The notes beneath the pieces are model-generated. The model worked only from the letters and a program-made list of their open reading frames with translations. It had not been told where the DNA came from and did not search any database. A stretch of DNA of 64,000 bases from Labrys monachus (lineage in GTDB: Bacteria; Pseudomonadota; Alphaproteobacteria; Rhizobiales; Labraceae): the NCBI RefSeq assembly GCF_030814655.1, contig NZ_JAUSVK010000001.1:3305501-3369500 (forward strand), in the 5' to 3' direction. This document shows positions 20,754 to 29,293 of this stretch, in pieces. A program made the position numbers and the translations under genes. The number at the start of each line of letters is the position of its first letter. Positions within the stretch are counted from its first letter, which is position 1.

Positions 20754-21087
20754 AGGACAGACCTTCTCAAGGGCGGAATCGGAAGTGTTGCCGACTCGGG
20801 GATAGTTGCGGCCAGACAGATGAGTGCGGCGTCGAGATCCGACGAGCGCAACGGTCACTCGGACAGGCATTCCGCAAGTTGGCGGCAGATTGACCCGATT
20901 GTCGGCGAAAAGACAAGCGACCTGGCGCAAATAGCGCATTTTCAATGGTGCCCGGAGTCCGCTCCGCAAGAAGGGGCTGGAATCGAGGCATCCACCTCTT
21001 CGCCTGGCGCGCGCCAGCGCCCACGGAAGCGACGCGCTCAAATTTTGAGCAAAGATATTAATTTTGCGCCGTTTGCTGCACAAAGGC
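20754..21087. other. Region upstream of proS with no supported gene
   Basis: About 330 bp containing the proS leader and presumably its promoter. Several short frames cross it but none has a ribosome-binding site plus protein-like composition. The right end becomes AT-rich just before the candidate small RNA promoter. Confidence 0.4.
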
Positions 21088-21116
21088 GTGACAAGCAAAA
21101 AAACTTAGTCTAGCGT
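21088..21116 (+). promoter_or_regulatory. Sigma-70-like promoter of the candidate small RNA
   Basis: GTGACA (21088-21093), a 17-bp A-rich spacer, then TAGCGT (21111-21116). The -10 match is modest. Transcription would start near 21123, 12 nt before the first stem of the RNA. Confidence 0.4.
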
Positions 21117-21122
21117 CCGTTT

Positions 21123-21336
21123 TGTCAACGACAGGACTTCCGGAGCTCGGCACTGAGCAGCAAGGAAGTCAGGGTCCAAGTCTTGGGAGGAAGCCCGCGG
21201 GCGCCGCCGGTAGGTACCGTGCAGAGCAGCCGGCCCGACACTTCAAACGACACGCAGATGTATGAAGGAAGTCTCGGGAAGATGGGTTGGGACGAGGTCT
21301 AGAATGAAGCGAGGCTCGAAAGAGCCTCGCTTTTTT
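21123..21336 (+). ncRNA. Candidate structured small RNA of about 214 nt
   Basis: The region between proS and cysG holds no protein-like frame but many short perfect helices in order: GACTTCC/GGAAGTC (21135-21141 with 21164-21170) enclosing GCTC/GAGC; CGGT/ACCG; GCCGG/CCGGC; CTTC/GAAG; and finally a strong terminator. A promoter-like element precedes it at the right distance. It is not recognised as tmRNA, RNase P, SRP or any other family by eye; 6S RNA was considered but cannot be shown. Alternatively it is a long leader of cysG that ends in an attenuator. Confidence 0.5.
21309..21336 (+). terminator. Strong Rho-independent terminator
   Basis: Perfect 9-bp stem GCGAGGCTC/GAGCCTCGC with a GAAA tetraloop followed by six T residues on the plus strand. 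No plus-strand coding gene precedes it; the minus-strand gene proS lies to the left. It therefore points to a plus-strand transcript ending here. Confidence 0.85.
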
Positions 21337-21525
21337 ACTTGCCGTTGTACCCGACGCAATCTCCCGGCGGATATGCAATTTCACGCAGATGATTGAGAAG
21401 TCCCGGGAATTGCGGTAGCGTTTTTGCGCTGTGTGACGTGCGGCAACAAGCTGAGGTCGGTCGGCCGCCAGTTTTTCGGCGCTTCCTCAGGAAAATCAGG
21501 CCCGAGCGCGTTGAGCCTTTGATCC

Positions 21526-22986
21526 ATGACCCCATCTCTCCACGAGCCCGAGCGGATCGCTCCGCTCGCCGTACTGCCCGTTTTCTATCGCCTCGGCGGC
21601 AAGGATGCGCTGGTCATCGGCGCGACGCAGGCCGCAGCGTGGAAGGCGGAACTCCTGGCTGCGGCAGGGGCGCGGGTGACGGTGATCGCCCCCCCCGCCT
21701 CGGATCCCCCGCCCTCCGCAGCGGTCGCGCCGGAACCCGCCGTCCGCACCCTTGCCCGCCGATGGGAAAAGCAGGATCTTCTCGGCATGGCGCTGGTGGT
21801 CGCCGACGTCGACGACGACGCGGAAGCTGCGAGACTGGCGGCAGCGGCCCGCGAGGCCGGCGTTCCCGCCAACATCATCGACCGCCCCGCCTTTTGTGAT
21901 TTCCAGTTCGGTTCCATCGTCAACCGTTCGCCCCTGGTGGTCGGCATTTCGACGGATGGTGCCGCGCCGGTATTCGGTCAGGCGATTCGCGCCCGCATCG
22001 AGATGCTGCTCCCCGACGGTTTCCGGCGATGGGCGGAAGCGGCCCGTGAATGGCGACCTCTGGTGCAATCCCTCGGGCTTCCGCTGCAGGGCCGACGCCG
22101 CATCTGGGAGCGCTTCGTCGACGCGGCGTTCCGCAGCCCGGACCACGCCCCCTCCGAAGCCCAGAGGCAGGCCTTGCTCGCCTCGGCCGCCAACGCCGGG
22201 AGCGCGTCCGGCCGCGGGCGCGTCAGCCTGGTCGGAGCCGGACCGGGCGACCCCGAATTGCTGACGCTGAAGGCGGTGCGGACGCTGCAGTCGGCCGACG
22301 TCATCCTCTATGACAGCCTCGTCTCGGCCGAAGTGCTCGACTTCGCGCGGCGGGAAGCCGAACGCATCATCGTCGGCAAACGTGGCCACCGTCCCTCCTG
22401 CAAACAGGGCGATATCAACGCCCTGATGGTCTCGCTCGCCGCCGCCGGCAAGCACGTCGTCCGGCTCAAGGGCGGCGACCCGCTTGTTTTCGGCCGCGCC
22501 GGCGAGGAGATCGCCGCCTGCCGCGAGGCGGGCGTCGACGTCGAGGTGATTCCGGGCATCACCGCCGCTTCCGGTGCCGCCGCGAGCCTCGAAGTCTCCC
22601 TCACCCATCGAGACCATGCCCGGCGGCTGCAATATATCACGGCCCATGCCAAGAACGGCAAATTGCCCGACGACCTCGATTGGACGGCCCTGGCCGATCC
22701 CGCCGCAACCACGGCGATCTATATGGGCAAGCTCGTGGTCGCGGAGGTTTCTTCCCGCCTGGTCGCGGCGGGCATGAACCCCGCCACGCCGGCCGTCGTG
22801 GTCGAGAATGCGACCTTGAAGCGGGAGCGCCGTTTTCACAGCACCGTCGGCGCCATGGCATCCGTCTTCGCCGAGCACGCGCTGGACGGGCCGTGCATCA
22901 TCCTGCTGGGCTGGGCCATGTCCGAAGCGAGGCGTGGCGACGTCGGTGCCCCTGCGGACCCGGCCGGCACGCATGGTGGGGACTGA
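21526..22986 (+). CDS. cysG: CysG, siroheme synthase (bifunctional or trifunctional)
   Basis: 486 residues. The N-terminal part (1 to about 210) is the precorrin-2 dehydrogenase/ferrochelatase unit with the dinucleotide-binding stretch DALVIGATQAAAWKAELL. From about 225 on lies the SAM-dependent uroporphyrinogen-III methyltransferase (SLVGAGPGDPELLTLKAV, then YDSLVS and GRAGEE). Together these turn uroporphyrinogen III into siroheme for sulfite and nitrite reductases. The expected cysHDN or sulfite reductase genes are not adjacent; the next ~350 bp are empty. It starts 190 bp after a strong terminator. Confidence 0.94.
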   Translation: MTPSLHEPERIAPLAVLPVFYRLGGKDALVIGATQAAAWKAELLAAAGARVTVIAPPASDPPPSAAVAPEPAVRTLARRWEKQDLLGMALVVADVDDDAEAARLAAAAREAGVPANIIDRPAFCDFQFGSIVNRSPLVVGISTDGAAPVFGQAIRARIEMLLPDGFRRWAEAAREWRPLVQSLGLPLQGRRRIWERFVDAAFRSPDHAPSEAQRQALLASAANAGSASGRGRVSLVGAGPGDPELLTLKAVRTLQSADVILYDSLVSAEVLDFARREAERIIVGKRGHRPSCKQGDINALMVSLAAAGKHVVRLKGGDPLVFGRAGEEIAACREAGVDVEVIPGITAASGAAASLEVSLTHRDHARRLQYITAHAKNGKLPDDLDWTALADPAATTAIYMGKLVVAEVSSRLVAAGMNPATPAVVVENATLKRERRFHSTVGAMASVFAEHALDGPCIILLGWAMSEARRGDVGAPADPAGTHGGD

Positions 22987-23342
22987 GCCGGACAAGGCGA
23001 GATTCGGGCCCCTGCCCCGCATCTTCGCCCCTCCATCCCGTCGTGCCGATCGGTATCGGCGGCGCCGCCTGCGGGGACCTCCCGGCCATGAGTTGCCCTA
23101 CGGCAACAGCAGGCGAAAATCGCATCGGGCACCCAACAGGGCGGTCATCCCGCGCTTATCAAAACGGACGATTCCACTATGATCCCAAGACAACAGGTGT
23201 CCTGGATCGAGCGGCAATGCCGATGGTCGGTTGCCCCGTCGCCATTCGGTACATCCTTTGCCGAGGGAGCGTGTCTTTCGGCACAGACCCTCTACAGCCA
23301 GTCCAGTACCACTGAAGGAGCACCATTGACGGGGGTATCGCG
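22987..23342. other. Spacer between cysG and the RHH gene, no supported gene
   Basis: About 355 bp. Frames on the minus strand here run back into cysG and look like shadows. GAAGGAGCACC lies just before the RHH gene start. No terminator with a T tract was found for cysG. Confidence 0.4.
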
Positions 23343-23594
23343 ATGAAAAGCAACATCGTCAAGCGTTCCATCGTGATAGATGGGCGCAGCACGAGCATTT
23401 CCCTTGAAGATGCTTTCTGGGAAGAACTCAAGAGAATCGCGCGCGACTGGAATCTGACGGCCTATCAATTGGTCACGGACATCGAGGCTAAATATCCTCA
23501 TTTCAACCTGTCTTCGACCTTGAGGCTCTTCGTCCTCGAAAATGTGCGCCGCGGCCAAGGCCCACACATGTCCGGCAACAGCTCCGCGAGCTGA
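23343..23594 (+). CDS. Ribbon-helix-helix domain protein (RHH_4-like)
   Basis: 83 residues. VKRSIVIDGRSTSISLEDAF near the N-terminus has the alternating pattern of the RHH beta-strand, followed by two helices (FWEELKRIARDWNLT and ALVTDIE-like region) that match the small alphaproteobacterial RHH_4 proteins. These are presumed DNA-binding dimers of unknown regulon. No partner toxin gene is adjacent, so a toxin-antitoxin role is not suggested. Confidence 0.8.
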   Translation: MKSNIVKRSIVIDGRSTSISLEDAFWEELKRIARDWNLTAYQLVTDIEAKYPHFNLSSTLRLFVLENVRRGQGPHMSGNSSAS

Positions 23595-23759
23595 TCCCGG
23601 GCGGCCGTCCATCGCGAGCGTTCGCGAGGGCAATCCGGCGACAATGAGATCCGACGCTGATTCTTCGACGCGACAGGATAGACCGTGCCTCGTATGCAGG
23701 CGCAACGCGGCGCCTGCACGAATGTCGGGGCCTTCCGGCCTGGCTTCAACCGAGCCCGA

Positions 23760-24071
23760 TCAATAATTCGGAACGCAACGGCCCGAATTGCCCGGGTGCA
23801 TTCCGCGAGGGCATCCGCGGCGAGGCACGTAGCCAGGCTCAGGCCGATAATAGGGCGCGGGGGCATAACGCGGGGCCGGCCGATACACGCCCCTGTTCGG
23901 TACGCAGCGGCCCCACGGATTGGGATGCCATCCAGGGCCGCAGCCACCGGCGACGTCCTGCACCAGCGCGTTTCCGCTCGCCACGTTCGGCGCCATCGTC
24001 ATGGCCGATGACGCTCCGACCGTCATGGCAAGACCGGCCGCGGCAAGCGCGGTGGCAAGAATCAATTTCAT
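23760..24071 (-). CDS. Small secreted Gly/Tyr/Pro-rich protein with GCG...CVPN motif
   Basis: 103 residues. A signal peptide (1 to about 24, LATALAAAGLAMTVGASSA) precedes GCGPGWHPNPWGRCVPN, a Pro/Tyr/Arg-rich linker with YRPAPRYAPAPYYRP, and a second Cys motif GCPRGMHPGNSGRCVPN. Such proteins are frequent in Rhizobiales and have no assigned function; the two repeats with paired Cys suggest an exported disulfide-bonded protein. The ATG at 24071 is preceded by GGAGG. Upstream is a sequence matching the EcfG general-stress promoter. Confidence 0.8.
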   Translation of the reverse strand: MKLILATALAAAGLAMTVGASSAMTMAPNVASGNALVQDVAGGCGPGWHPNPWGRCVPNRGVYRPAPRYAPAPYYRPEPGYVPRRGCPRGMHPGNSGRCVPNY

Positions 24072-24101
24072 CGGCAGTTCCTCCAGTTTGGTTGGGCAGA
24101 A

Positions 24102-24126
24102 GACGCGGCACTCGCGAAAAAGTTCC
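24102..24126 (-). promoter_or_regulatory. EcfG-like (general stress response) promoter
   Basis: On the minus strand GGAAC (24122-24126), 16 bp, then CGTC (24102-24105), close to the alphaproteobacterial EcfG consensus GGAAC-N16/17-CGTT. Transcription would begin about 24 nt before the start of the secreted Gly/Tyr/Pro-rich protein, just leaving room for its GGAGG. Confidence 0.5.
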
Positions 24127-24833
24127 TTCGGAAGCAAACATAAAATCTTTAATGCCGTCCTTCCGTTGAATATCGCGCCCGTCGCTGTGCTGTCCAATTC
24201 GCTTACGCACAGTATCATGTATCTCTGCGGCTGTCGCGAGACTTGATCGTAACGACGCAGCCGTCAGCCCCCCCTCCGTCATCGAGCACCGCTCCCGGCC
24301 GCAGAACCCGTCAGATTTGGCGTATTTGCTGCGAGGCCGCGATGGCCTAGCTTGTGGTTGTCGCGGCTCACGAAGCGCGCCGGCTCCACGGTCCCACCGT
24401 CCTCCCCTGCGGCGTACCGTGGAGCCGCTTTCTTTCCGGCTCGCCGAACGTCCGTCGGCGACGGGGCGGAGCCGGCAAATGAACGGGCGGGAGCGACGAG
24501 CGCCATGCGCCGGGATCGGTGCTCCGTCGACCCCGTGCCAGACTGGCAAACCGTAGGTATGGCCGCCAATGTGAAAACCGGACTGCAGCCCCTGAATGGC
24601 TTGCGTCACCGACCCGAGGGCTTCGGCACGGGCCGGCTTGTCCGGGCCGGCGGAAATCCGCCGGATGCCGATGGCTTCGACGAAGCGCTGCTCCACATCT
24701 GTGATGACGGAGCCCAGCTTCCGTGACTCGCCGCACCAGCCTGTGCATTTCGTGTCCGCTATGGTCATCGGAGCCAAATCAGGGCTTGCGCCGCACGGCG
24801 ATTTTTCCTAATGGATCAGCGCCCAATGGGTGT
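24127..24833. other. 700-bp region without a convincing gene
   Basis: Several frames of 60-130 codons cross the region on both strands, but none combines a start, ribosome-binding site and protein-like composition. A minus-strand stretch near 24500-24770 contains segments such as VEQRFVEAIGIRRIS that look weakly protein-like and might be the remnant of a decayed gene. Nothing is recognised. Confidence 0.35.
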
Positions 24834-24911
24834 CGGAGCGTAGCGCAGCCCGGTTAGCGCACTAGTCTGGGGGACTAGGGGTCGGAGGTTCAAATCCTCT
24901 CGCTCCGACCA
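24834..24911 (+). tRNA. tRNA-Pro (anticodon GGG)
   Basis: Cloverleaf seen directly: acceptor stem CGGAGCG/CGCTCCG, D arm GCGC/GCGC with AGCCCGGTTA loop, anticodon stem CTAGT/ACTAG around loop CTGGGGG (anticodon GGG, reads CCC and CCU), variable loop, T arm GGAGG/CCTCT with TTCAAAT, discriminator A and an encoded CCA. The sequence closely follows bacterial tRNA-Pro. A run of T follows directly. No integrase or duplicated 3' end is seen nearby. Confidence 0.95.
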
Positions 24912-25069
24912 TTTTTCCAAAGCACGATCACAGCTTTGATCTCTTGCTCGCGGTCGCGACTCGTCGGCGTGCCGGCTCGAGCCGCCGCGAGCGGCAAGCC
25001 CCGCCGCATCCGGTGCCGCACTTTCCTGCCCCTCCCCCGGCCGAAACCACCAATCGAGGTTGATCCGGC

Positions 25070-25765
25070 ATGTGCGGACGCATTCGCCAATCCGGTCCCG
25101 GGCTGCCGGGCCTGATCTCCGAACCCGGCACGGCGGAAGAGGATCTGGCTCGTGCCTGGCGCGCGCACCACAACGGGGCGCCCGCGCAATGGCTGTGGGT
25201 GATCCGTCGGGAACCCGGTACGGGCCGGAATGTCCATGATCTGCTGCAATGGGGCCTGCTGCCTCATTGGGTCAAGGACCCGCACGGCATCCAGCGAAGC
25301 ATCAACGCCCGATGCGAGGGCATCCAGTCCAAGGTGACGTTCAAGGCCGCCTACCGAAGCCGACGCTGCCTCGTGCCCGTCGACATGTTCTTCGAATGGA
25401 TGAAGACGGCCGGCGGCGGCAAGCCGTCGAAAGGCCCCAGGCAGCCTTATGCGATCGCCATGGCCGACCGGTCGAAATTCGCGCTCGCGGGGCTGTGGGA
25501 AAGCTGGACGGACAAGGCCACGAGCCAGGTGACGCGCAGCTTTGCGATCGTGACCTGCCCGGCCAATTCCCTCGTCGGCCAGATCCACGACCGCATGCCC
25601 GTCATCGTCGCGCCCGGAGACCATGAGCGCTGGCTCGCCAATATCGAGCCTGACCCCGCCGACCTGATGGCGCCCTATCCGCCCGGGCTCATGGAGATGT
25701 GGCCGATATCCAGCAAGGTCGGAAATCCCCGATACAACGAGGCGGATATCGCCGATCCGATCTGA
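25070..25765 (+). CDS. SRAP-domain protein (YedK/HMCES family)
   Basis: 231 residues, full family length. The catalytic Cys2 is in place (MCGR, exposed after removal of Met), together with Asn79 (INARCEG), Glu109 (DMFFEW) and His173 (IHDRMPVI), the set that forms and resolves thiazolidine crosslinks with abasic sites in single-stranded DNA. It thus protects replication from abasic lesions. No SOS box was seen upstream. It lies alone between tRNA-Pro and the convergent cold-shock gene. Confidence 0.94.
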   Translation: MCGRIRQSGPGLPGLISEPGTAEEDLARAWRAHHNGAPAQWLWVIRREPGTGRNVHDLLQWGLLPHWVKDPHGIQRSINARCEGIQSKVTFKAAYRSRRCLVPVDMFFEWMKTAGGGKPSKGPRQPYAIAMADRSKFALAGLWESWTDKATSQVTRSFAIVTCPANSLVGQIHDRMPVIVAPGDHERWLANIEPDPADLMAPYPPGLMEMWPISSKVGNPRYNEADIADPI

Positions 25766-25795
25766 GACATCGCGGCGGGAAGGCGCGCCAGCGAA

Positions 25796-25857
25796 AAGGC
25801 CGGCGCTTGGTTGCACCGGCCTTCTTCGAGCCCGCCGGCGGAGCGCCGCAGGCGGGC
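25796..25857. terminator. Two adjacent hairpins between convergent genes
   Basis: AAGGCCGG/CCGGCCTT (25796-25803 with 25816-25823) followed on the minus strand by TTTTCG, and GCCCGCC/GGCGGGC (25830-25836 with 25851-25857). The first can end transcripts from both the SRAP gene and the cold-shock gene. Confidence 0.65.
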
Positions 25858-25866
25858 CGATCTCGC

Positions 25867-26079
25867 TTAGGCGGCGGCTTTCAGCTGGTCGGCAGCGAGC
25901 TTGCCCGAACGGCGGTCCTGCACCAGCTCATAGCTGACCTTTTGACCTTCGCGCAGGTCATACAGACCGGCACGCTCGACAGCGCTGATGTGAACGAATA
26001 CATCCTTCGAACCGTCGTCAGGCTGAATGAAACCATAACCCTTCTGGGTGTTGAACCACTTTACGGTACCAGTGCTCAT
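25867..26079 (-). CDS. cspA: Cold-shock protein (CspA family)
   Basis: 70 residues, a single OB-fold cold-shock domain. RNP1 is KGYGFIQ (about 15-21) and RNP2 is VFVHIS (about 29-34). It is an RNA chaperone; whether it is cold-induced cannot be told from the coding sequence. The ATG at 26079 is the only start that gives the family N-terminus (STGTVKWFN). A long non-coding stretch precedes it, as in other csp genes. Confidence 0.95.
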   Translation of the reverse strand: MSTGTVKWFNTQKGYGFIQPDDGSKDVFVHISAVERAGLYDLREGQKVSYELVQDRRSGKLAADQLKAAA

Positions 26080-26671
26080 CGTGAGCCTTTTCCTTAAACG
26101 TAGAGTAAGCAGATTGCCGCGCACCAACACACGGAACCGGCGATTGTCGAATTCGGGGGAGAGCTGGTCAGCCTCCGCCAACGGCGGAGCCATCGCGCGG
26201 GGCCAAGTCGTTCGGCCTAAAATCGATGCCTCAGCCTGCCTCACAAAATTCGAACGGTCAAGACGAGGCTGTCATTCAGGCTGCAACAAACGAAAATAAA
26301 TCTTTTTTTCACAACATAGGGAACAATAGTTCGGTCCCTTCGACCACTTTTTCCCCTACGAACCCGCTGCGCGAGCACCTATACCATGCGACGCCAACAA
26401 CGTTCCCGCAAAAGCCGGCCGCGACGATCCCCGGGGAGAGGCGGACCGCTCCGGCAGGAAGACGCGGACGATCAAAACTGTAGAGGAGGCCTGCTCCCCC
26501 AGGCTGCGCCAGTCCGCACCGGCTTGACGCCGACCTGACGACGCGGCTTGCCTCGGCCTCGATTGTGGCATGCGCGTCGCCGCGGATGTCGCCAGGCCGG
26601 CCGCCGCCCCCTATCCTCCCCGGCGACCCCGGCGCCCGCTGATGCCGGACAGGCTAAGGACACATACGCCG
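26080..26671. other. Divergent spacer between cspA and the glycosyltransferase gene
   Basis: About 590 bp without a supported gene. The left 250 bp become AT-rich near 26280-26350 and probably carry the cspA promoter and a long 5' leader. The right part is GC-rich and is crossed by frames that extend the glycosyltransferase upstream, but these lack a ribosome-binding site. Confidence 0.4.
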
Positions 26672-27607
26672 ATGGCATCGACAAGACCGGAACCGACGAT
26701 CGCGATATTGATCCCGTGCTGCAACGAGGCGGTCACGGTCGAGCGGGTCGTGGCCGATTTTCGGAAACATCTGCCGCTGGCCGCCATCCATGTCTACGAC
26801 AACAACTCCACGGACGGCACGGCCACGCTGGCGGCGGCGGCGGGCGCCCTGGTGCGGCATGAGAGGCGTCAAGGCAAGGGCCATGTGGTGCGGCGCATGT
26901 TCGCCGACATCGAGGCCGACATCTATCTGATCGTCGACGGCGACGCCACCTACGATGCCGCCAGCGCGCCGGCTCTGGTCGCGACGCTGCGGCAAGGGCC
27001 GTTCGACCTCGTCAACGGCGCCCGCATCGGCAGCCACATCGCGGCCTATCGGCCGGGGCACCGTTTCGGCAACTGGCTGCTCACCGCGCTGGTGACGAAG
27101 ATCTTCGGCGCGGCGTCACGCGACATGCTGTCGGGCTACAAGGCGATGTCCCGCCGCTTCGTCAAATCCTTCCCCGCCCTCTCGACGGGGTTCGAGATCG
27201 AAACCGAATTGCTCGTCCACGCGCTCGACCTCTCGCTGCCGATCGCGGAGATCGATACGCCCTACAAGGAAAGGCCCGCCGGCTCGCGGAGTAAACTCAG
27301 GACGGTGCGGGACGGCATGCGCATCCTGCGTCTCGTCACGAGGCTGGTGAAGGAGGAACGTCCCTTCCTCTTCTTCAGCCTGCTGGCGGCGATCCTCGTC
27401 GTGCTGTCGCTCGCCATCGCCACGCCGGTCGTCGTCGACTTCATCCATACCGGCCTGGTGCCGCGCCTGCCGTCGGCCGTCCTGGCCACGGGCCTGATGC
27501 TTTCGGCGATCATCGCCTTCTTCTCGGGGATGATCCTCGATACGGTGACGCGCGGCCGGCAGGAGCTCAAGCGCCTCCATTATCTCAGCCATGCCCCGGT
27601 CTGGTAG
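26672..27607 (+). CDS. Family 2 glycosyltransferase with two C-terminal membrane helices (GtrB/DPM-like)
   Basis: 311 residues. The GT-A domain opens with TIAILIPCCNEAVTVERVV and has YDNNSTDGT and the metal-binding DGDATYD at 89-95. Two membrane helices follow (about 232-257 and 270-295). Such enzymes move a sugar from a nucleotide donor onto polyprenyl phosphate. The next gene encodes a GtrA flippase-type protein, which fits a lipid-linked sugar modification pair. The ATG at 26672 has AAGGA upstream; earlier in-frame ATGs at 26642 and 26570 have none. Confidence 0.88.
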   Translation: MASTRPEPTIAILIPCCNEAVTVERVVADFRKHLPLAAIHVYDNNSTDGTATLAAAAGALVRHERRQGKGHVVRRMFADIEADIYLIVDGDATYDAASAPALVATLRQGPFDLVNGARIGSHIAAYRPGHRFGNWLLTALVTKIFGAASRDMLSGYKAMSRRFVKSFPALSTGFEIETELLVHALDLSLPIAEIDTPYKERPAGSRSKLRTVRDGMRILRLVTRLVKEERPFLFFSLLAAILVVLSLAIATPVVVDFIHTGLVPRLPSAVLATGLMLSAIIAFFSGMILDTVTRGRQELKRLHYLSHAPVW

Positions 27608-27611
27608 GGCG

Positions 27612-28010
27612 ATGCGCCTTCGCGACCGCATTCTGTGGTTCGCGGTCGCCGGCGTCGCGGGCTTTGCAGCCGATGCCGGCATCCTCACCCTTCTCGTCCG
27701 GTCCGGCCTCGACGCGCGCCCCGCGCGCCTCGCTTCGTTCCTCGCGGCGCTGACCGTCACCTGGCTGATCAATCGCTCGCAGACCTTCGGCGACCGGGCG
27801 GGTGCTCCGGCGCTCGGCGAATTCCTGCGTTATGCGCTCGCCAGCAGCATCGCCGGGCTGATCAACCTCGGCGCGTTCATGCTTCTGGTTTCCGCCAGCC
27901 GCTTCTTTGCGGCGTGGCCCGTGCTGGCGGTGGCGATCGCCACCGGCCTCTCGATGGCGATCAATTTCTGGGCCTATCTGAAGGTCGTCTTCCTCCGCCG
28001 GCGTCGATAG
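27612..28010 (+). CDS. GtrA family membrane protein
   Basis: 132 residues with four predicted membrane helices (ILWFAVAGVAGFAADAGIL, then two internal helices, then LAVAIATGLSMAINFWAYL). GtrA proteins are thought to flip polyprenyl-phosphate-linked sugars. The ATG at 27612 is 4 bp after the stop of the glycosyltransferase; an alternative ATG at 27591 would overlap it by 17 bp. The pair lacks a third, serotype-specific transferase gene in the immediate neighbourhood. Confidence 0.88.
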   Translation: MRLRDRILWFAVAGVAGFAADAGILTLLVRSGLDARPARLASFLAALTVTWLINRSQTFGDRAGAPALGEFLRYALASSIAGLINLGAFMLLVSASRFFAAWPVLAVAIATGLSMAINFWAYLKVVFLRRRR

Positions 28011-28141
28011 GGGCCGGCGGCGCAGCGAGGCTCGCGAAAGGCCGGGCAAGGACGCGATCCCGCGCCATTGCCGGTCCGCACCGGACCTTCGTTTCCACGC
28101 CTCATGCGGCCGCCGGCCACTCCGCCGGCGACATGAGGTCT

Positions 28142-28618
28142 CTAGTGGCTGAAGCCGGGAACGCCGGCAGTCATGCCGCGGGCCAGCTGAGTGATGAAGC
28201 TGAGGTCGCCGCCGGCGGTCGGCGTTGTGCGGGTGATGGAATCGAAGACCTTACCGTCCTGCAGGCTGTAATTGGCGACGCGAATCACCTTGCCCTTGTC
28301 GAAATAGACCGCCAGCACGTTGCGGTCGACGATGTGCGGCGACATGAAGGCGACGGGGCGCGAGGTCGTCTGCGACACGTAATAATAGGCTTCGCCGCCG
28401 ATCGCCGATTCGGTCGAGGGCGTACCGAGCTCGGCGATGACTTGAGACTGCGGCGTGCCGGGCTTGATGGCGGAGAGCGTGCTCTCGGTCACCACGATGC
28501 CATGCACATTGGTCTCGCCCATCGATCCGCACCCCTGCAGCAGACCGGCGGCAGAAATCACGAGCGCGACTGCCAGCGCATGGGAACGCAAACGGGGGGT
28601 CGACACAACAGCACTCAC
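28142..28618 (-). CDS. BamE/SmpA-OmlA family outer-membrane lipoprotein
   Basis: 158 residues. The signal sequence ends in a lipobox (LQGCGS, Cys near residue 29), followed by one SmpA/OmlA domain (about 45-135) with the typical IKPGTPQSQVIAELGTPS helix. This is the alphaproteobacterial counterpart of BamE in the BAM complex. The GTG at 28618 is chosen because GGAGG lies 5 nt upstream; that GGAGG is itself part of an ATGGAGG codon run that would otherwise be read as start. It is divergent from the Cbp3 gene. Confidence 0.86.
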   Translation of the reverse strand: MSAVVSTPRLRSHALAVALVISAAGLLQGCGSMGETNVHGIVVTESTLSAIKPGTPQSQVIAELGTPSTESAIGGEAYYYVSQTTSRPVAFMSPHIVDRNVLAVYFDKGKVIRVANYSLQDGKVFDSITRTTPTAGGDLSFITQLARGMTAGVPGFSH

Positions 28619-28741
28619 TTTGGCCTCCATAGGGCGCACGGGCTCGTTCGCCTTGCCGTCGCGCAGGTTCTGGCGTAACCCGCTCTCGCGTGAAATTCAA
28701 CCTTGGCGCTCGCCTGCGCCTCATGGTCGGTGAACGAAAGC

Positions 28742-29293
28742 ATGTTGGGCCTGTTTCGCAGCAAGGCGCGGGAAGCGCAGATATCGCGCCTTTACGATCA
28801 AATTCTGGCGCAGGCGCGCGATCCCAGCCTTTATGTTGCCGGTCGGGTCCCGGATACGGTCGAAGGCCGCACCGACATGATGCTCCTTCATCTTTTTTTG
28901 TTGATGCACCGGCTCAACGACGAGACGGGCGACATCAACGCCGTGGCGCGCGATCTGTGCGACCGCTTCTTCGCCGAACTCGACCGCGCCATGCGGGAGA
29001 TGGGGGTGAGCGACCTCGCCGTGCCCAAGCGCATGCGCAAGATCGCCGATATCTACGCCGGCTGCGCCTCCTCCTATGGCAAAGCGCTGGGGAGCCCCGA
29101 CGATAAGGAGCTGGCGGAGGCCCTGATGCGCAACGTCCATGCCCGGCGCGAGGACAGGCGGAAGCAGGCCGGCCTCCTCGCCGATTATGTGCGCCGCGCC
29201 TCGGCCGCCCTGGCGAAAAGACCGGCGGAAGAGCTCGTAAACGGCGCAATTCCCTTTCCTTCTCCTTCCCTCATGCCTACATCGGACCCATGA
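28742..29293 (+). CDS. Ubiquinol-cytochrome c chaperone family protein (Cbp3/UQCC1-like)
   Basis: 183 residues, largely helical, with the family pattern ILAQARDPSLYVAGRVPDTVEGR and FLLMHRLNDET near the middle. The yeast and human homologues assist cytochrome b synthesis and assembly of complex III; in alphaproteobacteria the role is inferred. The start at 28742 (MLGLFRSKAREAQ) matches the family. It overlaps the DUF177 gene by 4 bp (ATGA), a conserved pairing in this class. Confidence 0.9.
   Translation: MLGLFRSKAREAQISRLYDQILAQARDPSLYVAGRVPDTVEGRTDMMLLHLFLLMHRLNDETGDINAVARDLCDRFFAELDRAMREMGVSDLAVPKRMRKIADIYAGCASSYGKALGSPDDKELAEALMRNVHARREDRRKQAGLLADYVRRASAALAKRPAEELVNGAIPFPSPSLMPTSDP

Noticed and set aside
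24834-24911. tRNA-Pro as the attachment site of a genomic island
   Set aside because: No integrase gene, no repeated tRNA 3' end and no composition change follow; the next gene is an ordinary SRAP protein.
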